Positions 1 through 5,319 of a stretch of 5,319 bases of DNA are shown here, one piece after another. Origin of the DNA: an uncultured Campylobacter sp. (GTDB taxonomy: Bacteria > Campylobacterota > Campylobacteria > Campylobacterales > Campylobacteraceae); the NCBI GenBank assembly GCA_938046705.1, contig CALIWP010000280.1, positions 1 to 5,319 of the forward strand, written 5' to 3'. Made by a program: the position numbers and the translations under genes. Below the pieces are notes generated by a model. That model did no database searches. It was not told where the DNA came from and saw nothing but the letters and a program-made list of their open reading frames with translations. Within the stretch, counting starts at the first letter, position 1, and each line of letters begins with the position of its first letter.

Positions 1-626
1 TATTAAAAAATATGATCGACTCCCTCGAGCTGTTTTTTGCTGAAGTAAAAGGCGTAAGCGACGGCATCGAGGCGCTAGACGAGGCTATGAGCGGTTCATA
101 CGACGCCCTCGTCCTAGACGTCAGCGTCCCGCACATGGACGGTCTAGAAGTAGCCAAAAAGATCCGCTCTGCAAACCGCAAAATCCCGATCGTAATCATT
201 TCAAGCCACACCGAGCAGGAGTATTTGTGGCGTGCAGTTGAGCTAAAGATCACGAGATATCTCTCAAAGCCCTACGATAAAGATACGTTTATAAAAGCGC
301 TAGAAGACGTTGCGATGGAGCTCATCGATCATACGCCGATGTTTAGTATCAACGACGACCTTAAATACGACTTTAGCAAAAAAATCATATATATAAAGGA
401 AGAAGCCTGTCGCCTCTCCAAAAGCGAAAGCAAGCTTTTGGAGTATTTTTTAAACAACAAAAACCAAACCATCACTTACGAGCAGCTGTTTGACTACATG
501 TGGGAATTTGAACAGCCGACCAAAGAAGCCATCAAAACCATCGTAAAAGAGCTACGCCGCAAGATCGGCAAAGACACAATCAAAAATTTATACGGCGTAG
601 GATATCTATGTGAAGTCCAAATTTAA
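1..626 (+). CDS. mccR: OmpR-family response regulator, MccR-like (5' partial)
   Basis: DNA-binding response regulator, the likely transcription factor for the mcc genes downstream. The frame is open to the left edge (first whole codon at 3), and the protein from the first visible ATG (position 12) lacks the first receiver strand and its acidic pair. That ATG is therefore internal, and about 20-30 residues are missing. Counting from that ATG, the receiver shows the phospho-acceptor Asp36 in LVLDVSVPHMDG, the switch Ser64 and the conserved Lys86 in SKPYD. Residues from about 125 to 204 form a winged-helix domain of the OmpR/PhoB type, with KESK-like helix 1, the recognition helix around TIVKELRRKIG and the wing ending in YGVGYLC. 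The stop overlaps the kinase start, so the two are translationally coupled. The receiver and winged-helix calls are firm. The MccR name rests on the neighbouring mcc genes and on knowledge of the Wolinella cluster. Confidence 0.88.
   Translation, partial: LKNMIDSLELFFAEVKGVSDGIEALDEAMSGSYDALVLDVSVPHMDGLEVAKKIRSANRKIPIVIISSHTEQEYLWRAVELKITRYLSKPYDKDTFIKALEDVAMELIDHTPMFSINDDLKYDFSKKIIYIKEEACRLSKSESKLLEYFLNNKNQTITYEQLFDYMWEFEQPTKEAIKTIVKELRRKIGKDTIKNLYGVGYLCEVQI
599..602 (+). promoter_or_regulatory. Ribosome binding site deciding the GTG start of the kinase
   Basis: AGGA lies 7 nt before the GTG at 610, inside the 3' end of the response regulator gene. It supports GTG as the start codon. The ATG at 608 is in another frame and is followed at once by TGA. 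Confidence 0.6.
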
Positions 627-2049
627 ATTTATTATCCTACTGCTCGTCGTTTTATACGGCGCCATTACCGTTTTGGTTTTTAACTTTTACCGCGATCTTG
701 CGCTAAAAGACGCCAAGCAGGAGGCCGTTTACGTGCTAGATGCGATGAACGGCATACGCGACTACATCTCTACCGTCCAGCGCCCGCTCATAGATGAGCT
801 AAAAGATCACGGCATCATAGACAAAGACCTTTTTGACCCCAGACTCATGTCCTCATCCTACATCACGCGTCAAATTTACAAAATCCAGCTCGCTAAAAAA
901 AACATAAACTACGACTACAGGCTAACGGCGACGAATCCGCTAAATCCCGAACACGAGGGCACGGAGTTTGAAAATGAAATTTTAGAAGGGTTTAAGGAGG
1001 GCAAATACGAGGTCTACTCAGATATCATCAAAGACCAAAACGCCTCGTACTTTTTCGTAGGCCTTCCGGTCAAAAACTCCCACCCGTCTTGCGTCGAGTG
1101 CCACAACATAAACAGCGCGCCTAAAAAAATGCTCGAACAATACGGAAATTTAAATAATTTCGAGGGCAAAGTCGGCGACACGATAGCGATGGTGAGCTTT
1201 AAAATCCCGGTAAAAAGCATTCTACTTTATCATAAACAGGAGTTTATCGTTAGCGGCGTGGCGATCACGGCGATATTTGCGGCGTTTTTATTTTTCGTTT
1301 ATAAAATCCACAAAAGCAACGAAAAAACCAAGTTGCAAAACGAGCTTTTGATGATAAATCAAAGCCGCCTGGCCTCGATGGGCGAAATGATCGGCAACAT
1401 CTCGCATCAGTGGCGCCAGCCTCTAGCGCAGATCAGCTCGACTTTGGTAAATTTGGAGCTTTACTCCGAGCGAGGCAAACTAAGCGAGCAGAGGCTAAAA
1501 GAGGCCATCGAGGAGGCAAACGAGCAGGTCAAATTTATGTCTGACACCATCGAGGACTTTAAAAATTTCTTTAATCCAAATATGCCAAAGAGCGAATTTG
1601 ACGCAGGGCAGGCCATAGAGCAGGCTTGTAAAATTTTAAACGCGACGCTCAAAAGGCACGTCATCGACGTAAAAGTCGAGATAAAAGAAAATTTTACGCT
1701 TTACGGCAACATAAACGAACTTATTCAAATTTTAATTAACATTATAAATAACGCCAAAGAAGCATTTTTAAACCTGCCGCAAGAGCGGGCGCAAGCAAAC
1801 AGATGGCAAATTTTAATAACCGCCCTTTTGCAAAACGGAGAACGCGCGATAACGCTCGAAAATAACGCCGGTAATATAGATAAAGGCGTGATAAATAAAA
1901 TTTTCAAGCCGCATTTTACTACGAAAAAATCAGGCAGTGGGCTTGGACTGTATATGAGTAAGGTAATAGCCGAAAAAAATAACGCCCGAATTTACGCGCA
2001 AAATATAAATCAAGGCGTAGTATTTACTATTAAATTTAAAAATTCATAA
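610..2049 (+). CDS. mccS: Membrane sensor histidine kinase with periplasmic c-type heme domain, MccS-like
   Basis: Sensor kinase, likely partner of the upstream regulator. It starts at GTG, overlaps the regulator by 17 bp, and is 479 residues long. Order: membrane helix at about 8-27; periplasmic domain at about 28-211; second membrane helix at about 212-231; a charged linker; a dimerisation/phosphoacceptor domain with the H box NISHQWRQPL (His266); and an ATPase domain with the N box INIINNAKEA (Asn380/381) and the G2 box SGSGLGL (Gly442, 444, 446). The periplasmic part resembles Tll0287-like (DUF3365) sensor domains and holds one CVECH motif (Cys161, Cys164, His165), so it probably carries covalent heme c and may sense redox state, sulfite or another small ligand. 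The G1 box reads LENNAGNID, with Asn where an Asp normally contacts adenine. The kinase and heme-motif calls are direct; the ligand is unknown, and the MccS name is from context. Confidence 0.88.
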   Translation: MKSKFKFIILLLVVLYGAITVLVFNFYRDLALKDAKQEAVYVLDAMNGIRDYISTVQRPLIDELKDHGIIDKDLFDPRLMSSSYITRQIYKIQLAKKNINYDYRLTATNPLNPEHEGTEFENEILEGFKEGKYEVYSDIIKDQNASYFFVGLPVKNSHPSCVECHNINSAPKKMLEQYGNLNNFEGKVGDTIAMVSFKIPVKSILLYHKQEFIVSGVAITAIFAAFLFFVYKIHKSNEKTKLQNELLMINQSRLASMGEMIGNISHQWRQPLAQISSTLVNLELYSERGKLSEQRLKEAIEEANEQVKFMSDTIEDFKNFFNPNMPKSEFDAGQAIEQACKILNATLKRHVIDVKVEIKENFTLYGNINELIQILINIINNAKEAFLNLPQERAQANRWQILITALLQNGERAITLENNAGNIDKGVINKIFKPHFTTKKSGSGLGLYMSKVIAEKNNARIYAQNINQGVVFTIKFKNS

Positions 2050-2146
2050 TTTATTAAATTTCCCCTTTTTTCGCCCCCTTTTTACGATAGCATTATCAGT
2101 ATGAAATCTTTTTGATTTTAGATCCAAAATTTATAAGGAGGGCGCA
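2050..2146 (+). promoter_or_regulatory. Intergenic control region upstream of mccA
   Basis: This 97-bp gap is the only sizeable one before the structural genes and probably holds the main mcc promoter. From 2059 to 2083 it is all pyrimidine apart from one G, built of two similar blocks (C4T6 then C5T5). T-rich tracts upstream of the -10 region are common in Campylobacter promoters. Then come an inverted repeat GATA-4 nt-TATC (2086-2097) and a second, AAATC-5 nt-GATTT (2104-2118). Either could be an MccR site, but OmpR-family proteins usually bind direct repeats. I do not see a convincing -10 hexamer, so no transcription start is given. There is no convincing terminator for the kinase gene, so some read-through into mccA is possible. 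Confidence 0.45.
2134..2141 (+). promoter_or_regulatory. Very strong Shine-Dalgarno of mccA
   Basis: TAAGGAGG lies 5 nt before the ATG at 2147. It is close to the full anti-Shine-Dalgarno complement and much stronger than the sites of the other genes here, as expected for an abundant terminal reductase. It fixes the mccA start. Confidence 0.85.
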
Positions 2147-4213
2147 ATGAGGAATTTAAGTAAAACCTTATTAGGTTTGCTTATGGGCGTTAGCGTCTTC
2201 GCATCGCAAGCCTGTTGCGAAGAACACAACATGCAGATGTCTCAACAAGCGCGAGACGTCATAGCAAACCCAAAAGGCACGCTTCAAACTAGAGGCGTAA
2301 TATCCTTGCAAGACTACATCGTAGAGGAGCAAGAGATGTATGAGTGGCTGTTTAAAAACCACCCGATTTTCACAAAATACGGCGGTAAAACAGTCGGTAA
2401 ACTAGACGTTCACGACCGTGGACTTGAGTGGCTTGCCGAAGGTCACGGCTTTGACATGTCAAAAGCTAGTAAAAGAGACGGCGGTAAAGGCTACAGCTCT
2501 ATGATGTATAGGATACCGGCTGGTTCGTCTTTGCAGTTTCCTAACAAATTCATAGGATCCGAAAAGTGCGGCGAGTGCCACCCTGCGCAGTACGAGGTAT
2601 GGAGCAGATCGCGCCACGCCACTACTATCCGCTTCCCTGGCGAGCACCCAGAGGTTAACAACAACCTAACCGATCCGGTATTTAGCCCAGACACTGCGTC
2701 CATCTTGCCTCAAGGTATTACTCCAGATGTTATTTATGCGACCGTCGGACACCTAAGAACCAAATTCGGCTACATAGACGCGTGGCTTTTGCGCGGAACT
2801 TACCACGTAGAGGGCGGTTTGCTACGAGACGGCACAGGTCAGATCGTAGCAGGCGGTAACCAATTCCAAAGAACTTGGGCGTTAAATTTAACTCCTGAAA
2901 CAGTTAAGAAAATCAAAGATTTCGTTCCTGATTTCCCAGAAACTCTAGCTGATTACGGCGATAACGGCGGATACGTCAGAGGTCTAGCCTCATACGCCGC
3001 TAAATACAAAAAGTCAATGTTCTTCCAAGCAAACGGCTCTTACTGCGAAGTTTGCCACCCGTTCAAATTTGACTTTAAAACCAAGAAAGAGTTCTATGCG
3101 GCTCTGGGTAATGCTAAAGAGCTTCAAAAACACACTATCTCCAAAGGCGTAAGCTGTGAGGAGTGCCACGGAGCAGGCGGTCACCTTGACGGAGCTACAA
3201 ACTTTAGAACATCAAACTGTGAACGCTGTCACCAAAGATTTAACTACAGCCCAGACCTAGCTAGAGCCAATCCTCTAAACCAAGGCAAGCTTGACCTATC
3301 TCTAAGCTCTAAATTTAAATCAATGGGACCAGGATGCGGATCTGAGGGTTCACAATCATACTTTACCGCTCACTACGATAAAGGTATGCGCTGCACCACT
3401 TGCCACGATCCTCACGATAACACAGGTCCGGTTGTAGGCGACAAGACTATCAAAGGCGTAAACTATAACTCAGAGCAAGGCTACCTAAGCGCGCTTTACA
3501 CTAAACCGAAGATCAGAAAAGATTGTCAAGATTGCCACAAAGAGCAAGCATATATCGCTTCTAGAGCCGATACGCACAAAGACAACACTTGCGCATCTTG
3601 CCACATGCCATTCATGATGAGCTGCGAGAACTTCTACGCTATCCAGTTCCAAGATAACGCTGGATTTGATACTCAAAGAAGATCTCACATCTGGAAAATC
3701 GACGTAGATCCTGCTAGAAAATCTCTAGTTGCGGGCGACGCGGCTAAAGGACCAAGAGACACTAAAGATTGGCACTTCCAAAGAGATAAAAACGGACATA
3801 ACTTCGTTGACCTAATGTGGGCGTGCGCTAGAACGTCTTGGGCGGATAAAGATATGCAAGATACTAAAGGCTGCCACAGCCCTGTACTATCTGAGCTAAA
3901 ACCTACCCTACACTTCAAGAACCAAAAACAGGTTTACGACGAAGTAATGGGATGGCAAACCCCTGTTAAAAACGACTTCTCTCAAGTCAAAATCGGTATC
4001 GAGGGACTTTACGCTATCTTAGAAACTAAGAAACTAAGCCCTAGCGATAAGACAAGAGTTTATGAGCTAATCGAAAAAGCGCAAGACACAGTCGACTTGC
4101 TACAAAAAGACGGCTCATGGGGTATGCACGGCTTTAAATATACAAAACAAAGACTCGACGCTTCTAAAGAGTACATCAAAGAAGCCCAAAGAATCATAAA
4201 CAACAATTTATGA
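2147..4213 (+). CDS. mccA: Octaheme cytochrome c sulfite reductase MccA
   Basis: Periplasmic terminal reductase converting sulfite to sulfide with six electrons. The 688-residue precursor starts with a Sec signal peptide (about 1-22, basic start then LLGLLMGVSVFA). Seven CXXCH heme motifs begin at Cys141, 300, 337, 358, 416, 460 and 482. The eighth is the unusual CX15CH, with Cys560, Cys576 and His577, the hallmark of the MccA family. Apart from heme cysteines and a Cys23-Cys24 pair next to the likely cleavage site, only Cys397 (GPGCGSEG) and Cys493 (MMSCENF) remain. They fall two residues from the copper ligands I recall as Cys399 and Cys495 in Wolinella succinogenes MccA, a homotrimer with a heme c-Cu(I) active site. 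There is no CXXCK motif, so it is not an NrfA- or OTR-type nitrite/tetrathionate reductase. Past about residue 600 the chain is helical and Lys-rich. Arg codons shift strongly to AGA compared with mccS, suggesting selection for high expression. Confidence 0.96.
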   Translation: MRNLSKTLLGLLMGVSVFASQACCEEHNMQMSQQARDVIANPKGTLQTRGVISLQDYIVEEQEMYEWLFKNHPIFTKYGGKTVGKLDVHDRGLEWLAEGHGFDMSKASKRDGGKGYSSMMYRIPAGSSLQFPNKFIGSEKCGECHPAQYEVWSRSRHATTIRFPGEHPEVNNNLTDPVFSPDTASILPQGITPDVIYATVGHLRTKFGYIDAWLLRGTYHVEGGLLRDGTGQIVAGGNQFQRTWALNLTPETVKKIKDFVPDFPETLADYGDNGGYVRGLASYAAKYKKSMFFQANGSYCEVCHPFKFDFKTKKEFYAALGNAKELQKHTISKGVSCEECHGAGGHLDGATNFRTSNCERCHQRFNYSPDLARANPLNQGKLDLSLSSKFKSMGPGCGSEGSQSYFTAHYDKGMRCTTCHDPHDNTGPVVGDKTIKGVNYNSEQGYLSALYTKPKIRKDCQDCHKEQAYIASRADTHKDNTCASCHMPFMMSCENFYAIQFQDNAGFDTQRRSHIWKIDVDPARKSLVAGDAAKGPRDTKDWHFQRDKNGHNFVDLMWACARTSWADKDMQDTKGCHSPVLSELKPTLHFKNQKQVYDEVMGWQTPVKNDFSQVKIGIEGLYAILETKKLSPSDKTRVYELIEKAQDTVDLLQKDGSWGMHGFKYTKQRLDASKEYIKEAQRIINNNL

Positions 4214-4222
4214 TGCGATTAC

Positions 4223-4246
4223 GGACGCCGCAAAAGCGCGGCGTCC
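4223..4246 (+). other. Intercistronic mRNA hairpin between mccA and mccB
   Basis: A perfect 9-bp inverted repeat, GGACGCCGC/GCGGCGTCC, with a 6-nt loop (AAAAGC), starts 9 nt after the mccA stop and ends 20 nt before the mccB start. The stem is very GC-rich. What follows is AAATTTAATAAGG, without a real T tract, so it is a poor intrinsic terminator. It more likely protects the 3' end of the mccA message from exonucleases or lowers read-through, so that MccA is made in excess over MccB and MccC. Confidence 0.75.
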
Positions 4247-4254
4247 AAATTTAA

Positions 4255-4259
4255 TAAGG
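4255..4259 (+). promoter_or_regulatory. Ribosome binding site of mccB
   Basis: TAAGG lies 7 nt before the ATG at 4267. It is weaker than the mccA site, in keeping with lower output of the accessory protein. Confidence 0.6.
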
Positions 4260-4266
4260 TAAATTT

Positions 4267-5079
4267 ATGCGTTTTAAACTTAGCAAAAACCCGATTTTAG
4301 CTCTTTGCCTAACGGCCGGTTGCGTCTTGTGCGCTAGCGCGGCGGATAAAGAGGCGATGACGCAAGAGCAAAAAGAATCATACAGCATCGGAATTTCAAC
4401 CGGAACCTATATCTCCGCACAACTAAAAAAACAAGAAAGCCTAGGCGTTAAATTTGACAGCAAGTCTATTTTAGACGGCTTTGCAGACGCCTTTAAAAAA
4501 GAACAAAAACTAACGGACGAAGAAATAATCTCCCTACTCAATCAGAGGGACGAAAAATTAAATAAGCTAACCCAAGACGCGCTTAAAAAAGCGCTTGAAA
4601 AAAATTTAAAAGAGGGCGAAGAATTTATGGCGAAAAACGCCAAAAACAAAAAGGTCAAAACGACTAAATCAGGGCTTCAGTACGAAGTCATGGCAGTCGG
4701 CGACGGTGACAAACCAAGACCTGAGAGTGTAGTCGCGCTAAACTACAAAGCCTACCTCATAAACGGCAAAGTTTTTGACGATACGTACTCTAGAAACGAG
4801 CCTGCGATCCTTTCTATGGTAAATTTGATAGACGGCTTGCAAGAAGGCCTCATGATGATGAACGGTAACTCAAAATATAAATTCGTCATCCCGTCTCACC
4901 TAGCTTACGGAGACGAGGGCGCAGACGAGATACCGGGCGGCTCGACGCTGATTTTTGAAGTCGAGCTAGTAAAGGCGCTAAAACCTGGCGAGCTAGCCGG
5001 CGCAGCCAAAAAACTAAGCGAAACTCAGCCGCGAAATTTCCATGGCGCACATAGCCACGGAAGTAGCGTTGGTAGATAA
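4267..5079 (+). CDS. mccB: Exported FKBP-type peptidyl-prolyl cis-trans isomerase MccB
   Basis: Periplasmic folding helper, probably for MccA maturation; its role in the Wolinella system is inferred from the cluster. The 270-residue precursor has an N-terminal signal (basic start, hydrophobic 9-22, likely cleavage after ASA at 23-25). Residues from about 30 to 128 match the helical dimerisation domain of FkpA/Mip proteins, with the typical QKESYSIGISTG start and a charged helix. Residues from about 132 to 238 form the FKBP domain: Tyr160, Phe170-Asp171, Ile188, Tyr214 in LAYGDEG and Phe230 keep most of the FKBP12 active site. The Trp at the base of the pocket is Leu191 and Phe46 is Ala180; the Ala is usual in FkpA-like proteins, so activity may be reduced or selective. 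The C-terminal tail has His259, His262 and His264 (HGAHSHG), which could bind a metal. It is 53 bp after mccA and 36 bp before mccC, so most likely in one operon. Confidence 0.92.
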   Translation: MRFKLSKNPILALCLTAGCVLCASAADKEAMTQEQKESYSIGISTGTYISAQLKKQESLGVKFDSKSILDGFADAFKKEQKLTDEEIISLLNQRDEKLNKLTQDALKKALEKNLKEGEEFMAKNAKNKKVKTTKSGLQYEVMAVGDGDKPRPESVVALNYKAYLINGKVFDDTYSRNEPAILSMVNLIDGLQEGLMMMNGNSKYKFVIPSHLAYGDEGADEIPGGSTLIFEVELVKALKPGELAGAAKKLSETQPRNFHGAHSHGSSVGR

Positions 5080-5105
5080 ATTTAGGATATTTAATCCATA
5101 CGGAT

Positions 5106-5109
5106 GGAG
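5106..5109 (+). promoter_or_regulatory. Ribosome binding site deciding the mccC start
   Basis: GGAG lies 6 nt before the ATG at 5116. An in-frame ATG at 5104 would add four residues, but its only nearby purine-rich site is too far upstream (about 16 nt), so 5116 is preferred. Confidence 0.6.
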
Positions 5110-5115
5110 AAGAAT

Positions 5116-5319
5116 ATGAAAGAGCAAAATACAAGAAGGACGTTTTTTAAATTCCTTGCTTCGGGCGCGGCGGTTGCGGGAGCGACTAGCGTACTGGGCA
5201 AGAGTATAAATTTAGACGCCCCTACGGAAAACGGCAAAAAGCCGCACTACGGCATGATCTTTGATCAGAACAAATGCGTCGGCTGTACCGACTGCGAGAT
5301 CGCCTGTAAAAAGGTAAAT
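5116..5319 (+). CDS. mccC: Tat-exported NrfC-like 4Fe-4S ferredoxin subunit MccC (3' partial)
   Basis: Electron-transfer subunit of the quinol dehydrogenase that should feed MccA. The first 68 codons are present and the frame runs off the right edge. The N-terminus is a twin-arginine signal (TRRTFFKF, Arg7-Arg8) followed by an Ala/Gly-rich hydrophobic stretch at about 13-28, so the protein is exported folded with its clusters in place. Cys54, Cys57, Cys60 and Cys64 form the first CX2CX2CX3C ferredoxin motif (CVGCTDCEIACKK). NrfC, PhsB and TtrB relatives usually carry four such clusters; the rest lies outside the window. The MccC name rests on its place after mccA and mccB. A generic NrfC/TtrB-like name is the safe alternative. 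A NrfD-like membrane partner is expected next. Confidence 0.9.
   Translation, partial: MKEQNTRRTFFKFLASGAAVAGATSVLGKSINLDAPTENGKKPHYGMIFDQNKCVGCTDCEIACKKVN

Noticed and set aside
12..14. ATG at 12 as the true start of the response regulator
   Set aside because: The frame is open upstream to the window edge, and a receiver starting here would lack its first strand and the conserved acidic pair.
608..613. ATG at 608 as the kinase start
   Set aside because: It is followed directly by TGA; the kinase frame begins with GTG at 610, with AGGA well placed upstream.
2059..2083. C/T tracts upstream of mccA as a phase-variable repeat
   Set aside because: The longest homopolymers are only 5-6 bases, below the 8 or more usual for Campylobacter slippage tracts.
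2147..4213. MccA as a nitrite, hydroxylamine or tetrathionate octaheme enzyme (NrfA, HAO, ONR or OTR type)
   Set aside because: No CXXCK active-site motif is present, while CX15CH plus the two spare cysteines and the mccB-mccC context fit MccA.
4223..4250. Hairpin after mccA as a rho-independent terminator
   Set aside because: Only three T residues follow, after AAA, and mccB and mccC continue on the same strand with short spacing.
4309..4335. MccB as a lipoprotein through LTAGC (residues 15-19)
   Set aside because: The -3 position would be Thr rather than Leu, and a better Sec cleavage site (ASA-A) follows at 23-26.
5104..5106. Upstream in-frame ATG as the mccC start
   Set aside because: No ribosome binding site at a usable distance; GGAG is placed for the ATG at 5116.
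1014..5134. Minus-strand open frames of 60-82 codons inside the four genes
   Set aside because: They lie opposite well-supported coding sequence, have no recognisable domain and look like codon-bias shadows.

Overview
The window looks like chromosomal DNA of an epsilonproteobacterium (Campylobacterota), most likely a Campylobacter of the higher-GC group (C. curvus, C. rectus or C. showae type). The support is indirect: frequent AAATTT-type words inside genes, short gene spacing, and the gene content. I cannot fix the species by eye. All genes are on the + strand and read as one respiratory locus: a two-component regulator followed by the start of a structural operon. The set matches the mcc (sulfite respiration) cluster described in Wolinella succinogenes.

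Region 1 (1-2049) is regulation. The 3' part of an OmpR-type response regulator (MccR-like; its N-terminus lies outside the window) overlaps by 17 bp a membrane histidine kinase (MccS-like). The kinase's periplasmic sensor domain carries its own c-type heme motif, CVECH. Region 2 (2050-2146) is the only gap large enough for a main promoter. It has a pyrimidine-rich tract, two small inverted repeats and a very strong Shine-Dalgarno.

Region 3 (2147-5319) is the structural operon. The first gene encodes MccA, an octaheme cytochrome c sulfite reductase. It has seven CXXCH motifs, one CX15CH motif, and two non-heme cysteines at the places expected for the active-site copper. A perfect 9-bp hairpin separates it from mccB, an exported FKBP-type peptidyl-prolyl isomerase with a short His-bearing tail. 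The last gene is the first 68 codons of mccC, a Tat-exported NrfC-like ferredoxin, cut by the window end. A NrfD-like membrane quinol dehydrogenase subunit (mccD) is expected next but is not visible.

Inferred working model: MccS senses a periplasmic signal (sulfite or redox state) and phosphorylates MccR, which switches on mccA and downstream genes. MccD and MccC take electrons from menaquinol and pass them, directly or through a carrier, to periplasmic MccA, which reduces sulfite to sulfide with six electrons. MccB helps fold or mature MccA. The system is recognisable rather than wholly new. The less explained parts are the heme-bearing sensor kinase, its altered ATP-binding box, the MccB tail, the N-terminal Cys pair of MccA and the intercistronic hairpin.
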